NCBI GenBank assembly: GCA_963921795.1
Contig: OY997642.1
Span: forward strand, 63,370,749 to 63,434,748
Reading direction: 5' to 3'
DNA from: Nannobrachium achirus
Taxonomy: Eukaryota > Chordata > Actinopteri > Myctophiformes > Myctophidae
DNA length: 64,000 nucleotides
Position 1 is the first letter of the stretch; every line of letters begins with the position of its first letter. A model generated the notes under the pieces. The model worked only from the letters and a program-made list of their open reading frames with translations, was not told where the DNA came from and ran no database searches. Of the stretch, positions 11,185 through 21,785 are shown piece after piece. Made by a program: the position numbers and the translations under genes.

Positions 11185-11363
11185 ACTTCATCTTTAGTCC
11201 AGAAGAGAGTTCAGCCTCAGGAACTTGCACACATGGAACTGTGTCAGACTGTGTCATGGAGCTAAACAGAGCTATGTTAAATACTCACAATGACTCTGAT
11301 GGACCAATCAGGGTGGTGGCGGGGGGAGGGATCAACAATAGACAGAAACTGGATAATGCTTTT

Positions 11364-11880
11364 TTAACTGTCCCACCTAAGTCCCTGCTAGTCTGAACAA
11401 ACATCACCTTCCCTCTCATAACACTACTACTACTACTACATTTATATAAAGCTGCACTTGCATTTGAATTCAAGTCTGACACAAGTTAAGGTTAACTTAG
11501 GTAGTAGTTCATTTTGCTGGCTTTTAGGGACTGTGTGTGAGTGTGTAGGCCCACAAATTATTATAATTGTCATTAAGTGACTCAAAGGGAGACATCTAAT
11601 GGGTGTTTTGTTAACTGTCCCACCTAAGTCCCTGCTAGTCTGAACAAACATCACCTTCCCTCTCATAACACTACTACTACTACTACTACTACTAGTACTA
11701 CTACTACTACATGTATATAAAGCTGCTCTTGCATTTGAATTCAAGTCTGACACAAGTTAAGGTTAACTTAGGTAGTAGTTCATTTTGCTGGCTTTTAGGG
11801 ACTGTGTGTGAGTGTGTAGGCCCACAAATTATTATAATTGTCATTAAGTGACTCAAAGGGAGACATCTAATGGGTGTTTA
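11364..11880 (+). repeat. Two tandem 247-bp units
   Basis: The segment from TTAACTGTCCCACCTAAG to GACATCTAATGGGTGTTT occurs at 11364-11610 and 11611-11880. Each copy contains a (CTA)n run, which is longer in the second copy (about 11671-11710). No coding frame is supported. Confidence 0.9.
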
Positions 11881-12858
11881 TTATTTTAATATTAACTGTG
11901 GGAAGATTATATATTTTTTATTTTGCACTTACAGTGTTGTGATATTATTCCTGAAGGAAGAGGGGTATTTTCACAGTCCAGGGTTTGAACCTAAATGCTG
12001 TTTACATTTTCTATAAATATTTATTTCTATATAAAACTCAGTTGTGTGGAGTTATTGTGTGCCTTTTCTTGTAGCTAAAGAGTCCATTTGTTCACTAGAC
12101 ATTAACTCATATTATGCCATAAACGTACTATACGTCTTTGATCTCCAGTGCCATAAACGCACTTTACGTCTTTTTAATTAATCAAAAGTTTTATCTTTCA
12201 TACCATAATTTTAATTTCAAAAAAATCGCTCCAAACGTTAGCCTAAAGCCTCCGTGACCGGAGTGCCACGACTGATTTGAATGTAGCACCGGTGAACACA
12301 GTCCGACGGGAAACCGGTATAACCGAACATTGGTTCCCGTCCACATTAGCGTTAGCTATACACGTTCGTTTATACACTTGCCGTGCTTCCCAGACGAAGT
12401 ATAAGTACTCAAAAAACTCGAAAAAAATTACGCGATTCCAGCCGTGCCATCCATTCGGCCATCAGAGCCCTTGATAGCGATCGCCAGGGGTCTGAAGTGT
12501 GTAGCATGTTAGAAAAAAGGCCTGGCCAAAATGTAAACAACTAGGCCTGCACCAAAAAAGAATGGAAGTGTCTCTTCCTTCTTCTATTTGTCCATCAGAT
12601 AGTAGGAGACCACCACCTGGTGGTTTTCAAAGGCCATTACACTCTAGAGAACACACAGGCCCAATGACAGCATAAACTATGATGATGATCAAGACATCTT
12701 ACACATGTTCTATTGAAGCCCAAATCTAATGATAGGATATATAAATATAATTTTTTTCCTTTGTAAGAGGGGTAGTGTGGCTTTCGATAGAAGCATAGAT
12801 TTATATATGTAATTTAAGTACAAAATATGATTTTGGCCCCCATAAAAAGGTAAAATTA
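11881..12858. other. Unassigned non-coding stretch
   Basis: No gene is seen. Two near-copies of CATAAACGYACTWTACGTCT lie at about 12120 and 12152. The remainder has no open frame with domain content. Older transposon remains are possible. Confidence 0.4.
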
Positions 12859-14820
12859 AACAATCAATCAATCAATCAAACTTTATTAAGGACACTTGAT
12901 CCATAGCAACATAAAAACATAAAAGTAACATACAAATACAAACAAGGGTGGACATAGTCCACATAAAATCATAAATGATTATACAAGCTTACACGCCAAT
13001 GGTTCCACAATTTAGAAACAAACCTGACCGAGCTCAGTAAAGGGTTTGTCAAGGTTAAAATTACACTGTTAGCAGAGTCAGACAGCCTACACATACATTT
13101 GTACATGAGGTTCCGCAAAACAGCGGAGCAGGTGGGTACACCAATATTTACAAACATTTCACTTGCACTGCTGCATCGTGGTACTCTAAGCAGCAGTCGC
13201 ATGCCATCATTATAGGCTACATTGAGTTTATGCATACTGCTCTTTCTGTAGCGCCGCCACAAGTGGGCAGTATACATAGGTGTACAAAAAGCTTTAAACA
13301 GTGTAGACTTCACAGAAGCTGAACACATGCTAAACTTACGAACAATCATGTTAGCTTGTGCATATAACATTCTACGTTGCCTGTAGATGTCCCTATCATC
13401 AGATAGGTCATTTGTTAGATAATGGCCTAAGTACTTGACCTCATCACAGACCTTGAGGGCAGTACCAGACAGAAAGAAGACAGGAAATGACAGTTTACTG
13501 TCTTCCTTACTTCTTATAATCATAATGTTACTCTTCTTTGCATTGTACATTATGTCAAAATCTAAACCATATTGAGAGCAGACCCTCAGTAGCTGTTGAA
13601 GGCCAGCACTATATGGACAGAGGATAACCAAATCATCCGCATACATCAGGTGGTTGATAATAGTATTACCAACCCGACACCCTGTGTCACAGCTGTTCAG
13701 CTTCTTAGATAAATCATCCATATATAAATTGAATAGCATAGGGGATAAAATACTTCCCTGTCTAACGCCATTGTTTACAGTGAAATGTGCAGACACACAG
13801 TTACCCCATCTAACACACATTGTCTGATGTGCGTACCAAAAAGCCAGGATTCTTATTAGAACTGTAGGAACCCCTCTGTTATATAGTTTTTGGAACAATT
13901 TCTCGTGATTGACACGGTCAAAGGCTTTAGATAGATCAATAAAACATGAAAAAATGGTTGTATTATGCCCATTATATAAATCTAAAATTTCCTTTAAGGC
14001 AAATATACACATATCTGTACCATGTTTAGGTTTAAAACCAAACTGGTTGTCCGAGATAAGGACAAACTTTTCCAATCTGTTCAGTATAGTCCTCTCCAAA
14101 ACCTTAGATAAGATACTGGCCAGGGCTATTGGTCTGTAGTTATCCGAGCTATTCAGTTTTCCAGATTTATCCTTTATAATCGGCACTAGAACCACTGATA
14201 AAATAGAATTTGGTAAAATGCCATGAGTTAAAAACCCAGTAAAGCAGATGGCAAGTAATGGACAGAGTTTTCTACCTGCATATTTTAGATGCTCAGCAGA
14301 TATTTTGTCCAAGCCACACGCCTTATTATCTTTGAGCATCCTGACTGCATCATAGATTTCTTGTGGGGAGACTGTCACGTTCTCATTCTCAGCAATGTTG
14401 CCCACAATGAAGGAGTTGCTTTGCACACAATTGAACAGCTCATAATAATGATTCTGCCACAACTGAGCAATCTCCTCTGGGCCAGTTGCCCCATCAATAT
14501 TGGTAGGCAAGGACGTTTTACAGTTATTTAATACTTTAATTTCTTTCCAGAATTCATTTGTTTCACATTTTTGTAGCTTCTTTGCAAGAGAATCTGCCCT
14601 CATTGTATTTTCGTTTTTTTTTATGAAACGCAAAGCATATTTAAAATTTGCATTTGCACGTTTTTTATGTTCAAATAAAGGACCATGTTTTTGTCTGCCT
14701 GACTCAACCCAAGCTTTGAAAACCCTTCTAGCCTCAGCATGAAGTTCACCCACATACTGATTCCAGCCTGGCTTTTTATAAAACAAAATGGATGGCACCA
14801 GTTTTGTAGATTTTTAATAA
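12859..14820 (-). mobile_element. 5'-truncated LINE, CR1/L2/Rex1 type
   Basis: The minus-strand element ends at about 12859 in a (TGAT)n tail, preceded by an AATAAAG polyadenylation-like word. This tail type is common in fish LINEs of the CR1/L2/Rex1 group. It contains one long open frame (12969-14798) and lacks the endonuclease. An in-frame TAA lies just upstream of the first coding similarity, which places the 5' truncation near 14815-14830. The intact frame suggests a fairly recent, dead-on-arrival insertion. Confidence 0.85.
12969..14798 (-). CDS. LINE reverse transcriptase (partial ORF2)
   Basis: The 609-codon frame begins at a GTG only because the element is truncated, so it is not a real translation start. 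It holds a non-LTR reverse transcriptase domain: NYRPIALASILSKVLER (about residue 220), FIDLSKAFDRV (about 285), GVRQGSILSPMLFNLY (about 345), the catalytic MYADDLVIL (about 385) and a YLGHYL block near 450. A C-terminal domain follows with the Trp-rich and Cys-containing segments usual in CR1/L2-type ORF2 proteins. The protein would copy element RNA by target-primed reverse transcription, but the N-terminal endonuclease is absent. There is no frameshift or stop over the whole length. CR1/L2/Rex1 placement is inferred from motif style and tail. Confidence 0.85.
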   Translation of the reverse strand: MPSILFYKKPGWNQYVGELHAEARRVFKAWVESGRQKHGPLFEHKKRANANFKYALRFIKKNENTMRADSLAKKLQKCETNEFWKEIKVLNNCKTSLPTNIDGATGPEEIAQLWQNHYYELFNCVQSNSFIVGNIAENENVTVSPQEIYDAVRMLKDNKACGLDKISAEHLKYAGRKLCPLLAICFTGFLTHGILPNSILSVVLVPIIKDKSGKLNSSDNYRPIALASILSKVLERTILNRLEKFVLISDNQFGFKPKHGTDMCIFALKEILDLYNGHNTTIFSCFIDLSKAFDRVNHEKLFQKLYNRGVPTVLIRILAFWYAHQTMCVRWGNCVSAHFTVNNGVRQGSILSPMLFNLYMDDLSKKLNSCDTGCRVGNTIINHLMYADDLVILCPYSAGLQQLLRVCSQYGLDFDIMYNAKKSNIMIIRSKEDSKLSFPVFFLSGTALKVCDEVKYLGHYLTNDLSDDRDIYRQRRMLYAQANMIVRKFSMCSASVKSTLFKAFCTPMYTAHLWRRYRKSSMHKLNVAYNDGMRLLLRVPRCSSASEMFVNIGVPTCSAVLRNLMYKCMCRLSDSANSVILTLTNPLLSSVRFVSKLWNHWRVSLYNHL

Positions 14821-15146
14821 AGGGTGGCATTCAGTGGGTTAAGTCAAGGTTACTATTTTGAGTTGAAGCTAAGTGTTTTATTACTTTGTGGTTTAACATT
14901 ATTTAAAAGGCAAATTCATTGTTATGGTTACTTTAGAAGACTGCTTTTGCATTCATGAGAGCCAAGCTAATTCAAAGAGTTAAGTTAAAGGAACACAAAA
15001 CATGACCTAACTCACAGCTGCCATTGGACAGACAGTTACAACATACTCTTATCTTTCACAGAACAGACAATTATCTTTTATTTTATCTTTTGAGACTATG
15101 TAGCTGCTCTAGGGGAAATAGAGCATTAATTTGGGGTGATATATTT
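14821..15146. other. Non-coding spacer
   Basis: AT-rich sequence with no open frame, repeat unit or RNA gene that I can recognise. Confidence 0.5.
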
Positions 15147-17186
15147 GAAGAGTTCATTTGCAAAAACAGATAACTCCGTTTTTATAAATGTTCACAAATC
15201 CAGTTTTTTTATTGTGCACTCAAAGTAATATCAATCAAACTGAAGTTGGGTGGATTTGACTTAGTAAAAATGACTTATCAAAATAGATGTATCATAAAAA
15301 ATGTAACTTTATTAGAAAATAGTCTCATTTAAACTTTGTTTTTTGGCAAAAACAGATAACTCCAACAGTCGTTTTTTATCAAAAACAGATAACTCCACAA
15401 TTGATGTTTCACCATTGAATTTGGCCATATCGAGGACGCAAAAAGGATTTCCAGAATTTTACAAGAGAGCAAAAACAAAGTTTTGACAACATACTTAAGC
15501 AGTCTGTACTTTTATAGGGGCCACATATAGCCACCAGGGGGCACAATAGGGGACAACTCAGGGGCCCCTGGGGTGCTAAAGGTGCACCGTTGCTCCAATC
15601 TGCACCAAACTTGGCACAACCACTGTTCAGGGGTCTACCATGACAATAGTCACACCAGGGGCCACCTCACAGGCCACATCAGGGGCCCCAGTGTACCATA
15701 TCAAGGGCCCCCGGGGGCCCCAGGGTGCCAAAGGCACACCATTGCTCCAATCTGCATCAAACTTAGCATGAACACTGTTTAAGGGTCTGCCATGACAATA
15801 GTCACACAAAGGGCTAAACCAGGGGCCCCAGTGTACCATATCAGGGGCCCCCGGGGACCCCGGGGTGCCAAAGGCACACCATTGCTCCAATCTGCATCAA
15901 ACTTAGCATGAACACTGTTTAAGGGTCTGCCATGACAACAGTCACACAAAGGGCTAAACCAGGGGCCCCAGTGTGCCATATCAGTGGCCACTGGGGTCCC
16001 CAGGTGCCAAAGGCGCACTGCTGCTCTGATCTGCACCAAATATGGCACAAACACTGTCCATGGGTCTACCATGTCAATAGTCACACCAGGGGCCACCTCA
16101 CAGGCCACATCAGGGGCCCCACTGTACCATATCAGGGGCCACTGGGAGCCACACGCCACATGGGGCCACATGGTAGACCCCTGAACATTGTTTGAGAAAA
16201 TGTTGGTGCATAATGGGGCAACAGTGCATCTATGGCACCCAGAGGCCCCTGGGGGCCACACATGGCCCCTGGGAGCCACACATGGCCCCTGGCGTGACTA
16301 TCTTCATGGCAGACCCCTGGAACAGTGTTTGAGACAAGTTTGGTGCATAATGGGGCAACAGTGTGCCTATGGCACCCAGAGGCCCCTGGGGGCCACACAT
16401 GGCCCCTGGGAGCCACACATGGCCCCTGGTGTGACTTTCCTCATGGCAGACCCCTGAACAGTGTTTGAGACACTTTTGGTGCATAATGGGGCAACAGTGC
16501 GCAAAATGGGGCAACAGTACGCCTATGGCACCCAGAGGCCCCTGGGAGCCACACATGGCCCCTGGGAGCCACACATGGCCCCTGGTGTGACTTTCCTCAT
16601 GGCAGACCCCTGAACAGTGTTTGAGACACTTTTGGTGCATAATGGGGCAACAGTGCGCATAATGGGGCAACAGTACGCCTATGGCACCCAGAGGCCCCTG
16701 GGGGCCACACATGGCCCCTGGGAGCCACACATGGCCCCTGGTGTGACTATCTTCATGACAGACCCCTGGAACAGTCTTTGAGAGAAGTTTGGTGCAAAAC
16801 GGGGCAACAGTGCGCCTGTGGCACCCAGAGGCACCTGGGGGCCACACATGGCCCCTGGGGGCCACACATGGCCCCTGGTTTGACTTTCCTCATGGCAGAC
16901 CCCTGAACAATGTTTGAGACAAGTTTGGTGCACAATGGGGCACCATCTTGGATCACGTGGTCTAAACACGCTGCCCCATGGATTTATCTGTTTCTGCAAA
17001 CAAAGAGCTATGTCACTTGTCTGTTTTTGCTACAAAACCTGATATTTGAGGGCGTTTAGAATGGGATATATCTGCCTTAACAACAAAATTGATTTTATAT
17101 TCTAATAAAACTCTAACTGTTATTTACAATAGTCATCTCATTTTTTTCCAAAATGGCTTTTATCTGTTTTTGCAAATGAACTCTTC
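15147..17186. mobile_element. 2,040-bp inverted-repeat element
   Basis: The left edge GAAGAGTTCATTTGCAAAAA is repeated inverted at the right edge, ending CTCTTC at 17186. Both edges are flanked by ATTT (15143-15146 and 17187-17190), a probable 4-base target duplication. CAGATAACTCC words recur in the left subterminal region, with inverted relatives near 16981 and 17015 on the right. The centre is filled by opposed GC-rich arrays (15540-16960). No transposase is encoded. The family is not recognised. Confidence 0.75.
15540..16960. repeat. Two opposed GC-rich minisatellite arrays
   Basis: Forward units (15540-16170), carrying TTGCTCCAATCTGCACCAAA and GGGGTCTACCATGACAATAG, are followed by inverted units (16170-16960) of the type GGCCCCTGGTGTGACT, CATGGCAGACCCCTG and AGTTTGGTGCATAATGGGGC. 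Units are about 120-165 bases. Proline/glycine/histidine-rich frames through the arrays on both strands come from GGCCCC composition and are not genes. Confidence 0.85.
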
Positions 17187-17370
17187 ATTTATCAGCCTAT
17201 TCAATTGATAATGACCAATGGGTGCCAGTTTCTAAGTAGTTAAGCATATTAACATAACAATATATGTGGCCTAGACATGGATATTGCTCACTCAACTTGT
17301 AATCTACAGAAATGTCCACCACATCACACAGTATAAAACCTAGTAGGCTTAGTGGATTCACCTATGTTAA

Positions 17371-17860
17371 AGTTATACCATGTAACTTTTTTTATAAAAC
17401 AAATCTTAAAATGGTCCTAACTGTTAAATCGCTAAAGTTTTAGAACCCCCACTCCGTTATTTTCAGCTTCAAAAGCCTTCTCTTTATATGTTTTCTATGA
17501 GCCGTGAGGGGGGGAGAATTTCGCGGCAAAATGACGTCATCATACTACCGGCCAATCACAGCGAGGGTTATACACTGCCGGCCAATCACAGCGCATCTTG
17601 GAGTGGGGTCGCTAGGGCGGCCATATTTGTAGTCTCCCGCGTGTCTGTATACTCGGTTGCACAGGGAGGCATGGGTGAAGGAGTGTATCTCCGGAATGGC
17701 TGAACGCACAGGAACCAGGGAGCCCTCAAAAGATAGATCTCGGCGAGGTGGAGGCAGACGCGGGGGTGTGAGAACCGAAAAACGGCCGAAAGACGCGGAC
17801 GCGACCGAGGTTTGCTATAGAGCTACTGACCACAAGTTGAGCAACTTACACAGTATAGCT
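17371..17860. mobile_element. TTAA-flanked MITE, 490 bp
   Basis: Starts AGTTATACCATGTAACTT and ends AACTTACACAGTATAGCT, which are imperfect inverted complements. TTAA is present on both sides (17367-17370 and 17861-17864). A second, inverted copy lies at 32169-32546. The internal part is CpG-rich, with AATCACAGCG words in tandem. TTAA duplication is the signature of piggyBac-like transposition. No transposase is present. Confidence 0.8.
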
Positions 17861-17864
17861 TTAA

Positions 17865-18388
17865 ATCATGTCAGGTTAGTTTGGTTCAAGGTTCAAGTAT
17901 AATAATTTATGAGACAAAAATGTAAACAGCACAAATGTACAATCACATCTAGGCTAGAATGATAACATAAAGTCCTGACTAGTCCTTGTTATTGTGGTCC
18001 TAAATACTACAATGATTAGTTTGGATGCATTGCTTCTATCATGTCCAATTAAAAATAAATACATTACATACATACAAAAATCTGCCTTCTCCTGTATTGT
18101 ATTAGTGACATTCATTATAAATAGTAAAATAACAGGACAGAGCAAAAAAGGCCTCTGTTGTGTCATTCCAATGCAAATGGATACTCTGGAACAATCTGAA
18201 ACAATGTATCTTTCCTGTGGCTGTTATAATGAACACAAACAGATCAGAAAGTAATTTAACATTAACCTGTTACATTTATCATACAACAATGTAAGGGATT
18301 CCTTTCTATTAAAAGCAAAATCATCACCGGGTCAAAGTTGTTGCTTGGTTCTCCCCATATAAAGGCATGTAGGTAACAGTAACATGAT
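17865..18388. other. Non-coding spacer
   Basis: AT-rich sequence with no gene or repeat structure that I can support. Confidence 0.5.
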
Positions 18389-18469
18389 ACTAGAAAAGAA
18401 AACTTCTAAGAAATTTTAAGTGTGCCTGCAGCTCGCTAAGTGTGTGCAACCTTGTATAGCAGTTGGTGT

Positions 18470-18985
18470 TAGCATTTGCATTTTTGCATTAACATTAACA
18501 TCATTATTATAATTTTTTACATTAGCATTTTTATCATTAGCTTTAACATTAACATTTTTATTAGCATTAGCTTTAGCATTTTTAGCATTATCATTGAATT
18601 GTTTCCTTTAGCATTTTAAACATTAGGCATTTGTTAGCATTAGCATGTGTTAACATTTTTCCTTTAGCATTTTAAACATTAGGCATTTGTTAGCATTAGC
18701 ATGTGTTAGCATTAGCATTTGTTAGCATTAGCATATGTTAGCATTAGCATATGTTAGCATTAGCATTTGTTAACATTAGCATGTGTTAGCATTAGCATTA
18801 GCATTTTCAGCATTAGTATTTGTTAGCATTAGCATGTGTTAACATTAGCATTAGTTAGCATTAGCATTTGTTAGCATTAGCATATGTTAGCATTAGCATT
18901 TGTTAGCATTAGCATGTGTTAGCATTAGCATTTTTAGCATTAGCATATATTAGCATTAACATTAGCATTTGTTAGCATTAGCATT
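18470..18985 (+). repeat. TTAGCATTAGCATTTG array
   Basis: Imperfect hexamer-based array of TTAGCA and TTTGTTAGCATTAGCATG variants. The matching array in the other copy (32640-33358) is longer, so array length varies between element copies. Confidence 0.92.
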
Positions 18986-19049
18986 AGCGGTTAGCCGTTG
19001 GGACTGTGGGACCACCCACCGAGTTTGAGACCAGTAACGTGTTGGGAAG

Positions 19050-19410
19050 TGGCAACATGGCTGTTTAAAGCCCAGCCAATAGGAAGGCAGAGGGGGCGGG
19101 GCTTAAGCAATTACAGATGATTCCTATTGGCCATGCAAGAACACACAGCGAGTTTTGAGGCGGTACCATGCTGCAAACTGGAGATAGAGCTGTTTAAAGC
19201 TCAGCCAATAGGAAGATAGGGGCGGGGCTTAAGAGGGGACAGGGCTTAAGTAATATGTCCCTATTGGCCTTTTAAATCCAGACACCAAGTTTCAAGACGT
19301 TACCATGCTGTGAACTGGAGTAATGGATGTTTAAAGCCCAGCCAATAGGAATACAGAGGGGGCGGGGCTTAATCAATTACAGCTCATCCCTATTGGCCGT
19401 AAAAAACACC
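19050..19410 (+). promoter_or_regulatory. Repeated CCAAT / GC-box module in F1
   Basis: Three units each hold AGCCAATAGGA, then GGGGCGGGGCTTAA and then the inverse CTATTGGCC. CCAATAGG is the NF-Y (CCAAT box) type of site and GGGGCGGGG the Sp1/KLF type. Their fixed spacing and repetition resemble promoter architecture. The binding and promoter roles are inferences. The same module is found at 33430-33780. Confidence 0.45.
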
Positions 19411-19632
19411 AAAGTTGTTTGTGCATTTTAAAGTTTAAATGACGTTGCTAGGCAAAAGTATGGCAGAGTTATGTGGTGACAAAGTTTTTTTTTAGTCCCC
19501 CATTCAAAGTCAATGGGGGTTTTTGGCGTCGTTTTTTGCTAATTACGTCGCAATGGTAACGCGGATTAGAAAGAAAAGTAATAGCACACCATTCCCGGCC
19601 GAGCCGCACGTTTTGATGTATATATACACACT

Positions 19633-19794
19633 GTAAAGGCCAGGGCTCCAGACTAACTTTTTTCACCAACGTCCCAGGACCGTCCCAAACTTCAAATTTA
19701 ACCGTCCCCAAATGAATGGAATCCGTCCCCAAAAATTATATTAAAAAAATATATAAATTCATGAATTAATATATTATTGTTACCCTTATTATTA
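19633..19794. mobile_element. Fragment of hAT-like repeat
   Basis: Contains CAGGGCTCCAGACTAACTTT (from about 19643) and two CGTCCCCAAA words. The opening resembles the ends of fish hAT-type elements. Only this one end is present, so it is an incomplete copy. The assignment is tentative. Confidence 0.4.
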
Positions 19795-20960
19795 TTACTA
19801 GAAGCTGGGCCGCCCTTCGGGCGGCCCAGCGTCTAGTCGGCGACCTGGCCAACTCGGAACAATGTAAATAGGCAATGAATGCCCCGCCCTTTAATGCAAA
19901 CCCCATTATACCTGTTTTCATAGGACCCGTTTTGACCATCTGTCTGCCTGTGTCCATTTATGCCCATATATGGAGATATCTGTATCTGTCTGTCTGTCGG
20001 CGTCCATTTTATGTCCATATATGGAGATCACTGCAGTTATAGTTCTGGGTCCATTTTATGCCCATATATGCCCATATATGGAGATATCTGTCTATCTGCG
20101 TCCATTTTATGCCCATATATGGAGATCTCTGTATCTGTCTGTCTGTGTCCCTTTTATGCCCGTATATGGAGATCTTTGTGATTGTGCGTCCATTGTATGC
20201 CCATATATGCCATATATGGAGATATCTGTTTATCTGCGTCCATTTTATGCCCATATATGAGATCTCTGTTGCTTTTTCAAACAGATGGTCAAAACGGGTC
20301 CTATGACAACAGGTATAATGGGGTTTGCATTAAAGGGGGAACCGGCACTGTGTCTGCAACACAGTCGGAGGCACAGACAGATACAGAGATCTCCATAATG
20401 GGAATAAAGGGACACAGACAAACAGATGGAGGAGGAGACAAACTTAATGCAAACCCCATTATACCTGTTGTCATAGGACCCGTTTTGACCATCTGTTTGC
20501 CTGTGTCCATTTATGCCCATATATGGAGATATCTGTATCTGTCTGTCTGCGTTCACTTTATGCCCATATATGGAGATCTTTGACCATCTGTTTGCCTGTG
20601 TCCATTTATGCCCATATATGGAGATATCTGTATCTGTCTGTCTGCATCCATTTTATGCCCATATATGGAGATCTATGCAGACACAGTGCCAGTTCCGGAA
20701 AATCCTAATGTCAGACATCAGAATCCGAACCTTTCGTGCTGGTTCGGGAAAAACGTGTATCGGGTCGGGTCGAGGCCGAGCACTGCACTACCTGCTGCGG
20801 TGGGGAACGCGCGTGCCGATTTTGAAATAGGGAATGAATGCCCCACCCTTTAATGCAAACCCCATGAATGCCCCACCCTTTAATGCAAACCCCAATATAC
20901 CTGTTGTCATAGGACCCGTTTTGACCATCTGTTTGGCTTTGTCCACGTATGCCCTTAAAA
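19795..20960. repeat. CCCATATATGGAGAT minisatellite cluster
   Basis: Units of roughly 55-65 bases alternate TTTATGCCCATATATGGAGA with CTGTATCTGTCTGTCTG. A separate phrase, ATTATACCTGTTGTCATAGG followed by CCGTTTTGACC, appears forward at about 19908, 20457 and 20891, and inverted at about 20282-20330. CATATATG is itself palindromic. Open frames through the cluster on both strands are repeat artefacts. Confidence 0.85.
19804..19830. other. Perfect 12-bp GC hairpin
   Basis: GCTGGGCCGCCC, loop TTC, then GGGCGGCCCAGC: a perfect 12-base stem with a 3-base loop at the left edge of the CATATATG cluster. It is likely a structural end of a repeat element and not a bacterial terminator. Confidence 0.8.
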
Positions 20961-20984
20961 TCAAAAAAATATGTTTTGTTTCAG

Positions 20985-21270
20985 GCAGGACACACGTTTC
21001 ATATTTGAAGCATGCCCGATCTGATGGAATGGGTTTCGTGTCTCTCCGACACTTTGAACCCTTTACGATTGCGAAAAAGACACCGAAACCCGGATTTTTG
21101 TCCTTAAAATCAATAAAAAAATCTAAAAAAATCTGTTTGTTTTACGCAGGAAACACTTTTCATATTTGAAGGATGCCTGATCTGATGGAATGGGTTTCGT
21201 GTCTCTCCGACAATTTTAACCCTTTATGATTGCGAAAAAGACACGAAATTTGCACACCACCAACACGATT
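20985..21270 (+). repeat. 161-bp direct duplication
   Basis: ATATTTGAAGCATGCC and the following GGGTTTCGTGTCTCTCCGAC segment (from 21001) recur 161 bases later (from 21162) with minor differences. No coding potential is seen. Confidence 0.85.
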
Positions 21271-21785
21271 ACACATTCTTTCGGATAAAAGACACTTATT
21301 CTGACTTACTTTTTGACGCTGAATCCAACAAACCCGGTCTCATGTCTCTACGACACTCCTAACTCGAAAGGTCAAGGAAAAAGCCACTGTGTACACGGGC
21401 AATAGTTTTACATGACTTTGTGTACACGGCCAATAGTTTTACATGAACATGTCTAGGCTTTAGTACTGTACTGCCTTGTGTAGCCCAACAGAGCCCAGCA
21501 CAGCACAACACGGCCCACCAGAGCCCAATACAGCCTACCAGAGCCCAATAGAGTCCAGCAAACCTAAGTCCAGCCCAGTCCTGCCGAGTAGGAGTATAGA
21601 CCGGGGAAAGGGGGTAGTTAGATGACTCCACCAGGCCATTACTGTCCAGATCTGGCTTGAATAGGCCAGACCAGGGTAGACAGGACTGCACCAGACTCCA
21701 CCAGGCTGCTCCATGCTCCAGCCAGCTCTGTAGATCCTTGCACATGCGATTAACCACTGTGTACACGGGCAATAGTTTTAAGTTT

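Larger units (their letters stand above)
18389..19632 (+). mobile_element. F1 element copy, 3'-truncated
   Basis: Begins ACTAGAAAAGAAAACTTC, then TAAGTGTGCCTGCAGCTCGC (18417). A TTAGCATTAGCATTTG array (about 18470-18985), a module of CCAAT/GC-box units (about 19050-19400) and the body with GACGTTGCTAGGCAAAAGTA follow. It breaks off after CCGCACGTTTTGATGTATA at about 19620-19632. Apart from small differences it runs parallel to 32547-34560. Confidence 0.8.

Noticed and set aside
13909-14742. Plus-strand open frames across the CR1/L2-type LINE
   Set aside because: Antisense shadows of the minus-strand reverse transcriptase frame.
15573-16999. Gly/Pro/His-rich open frames on both strands
   Set aside because: Overlapping frames on both strands follow the GGCCCC minisatellite. 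No domain or splice structure.
17488-17902. Arg-rich frames in the TTAA MITE
   Set aside because: The GC-rich core of a MITE whose second copy does not preserve the frame. No domain.
19804-19830. Bacterial-type intrinsic terminator
   Set aside because: The hairpin lacks a following T-run and the context is vertebrate repeat DNA.
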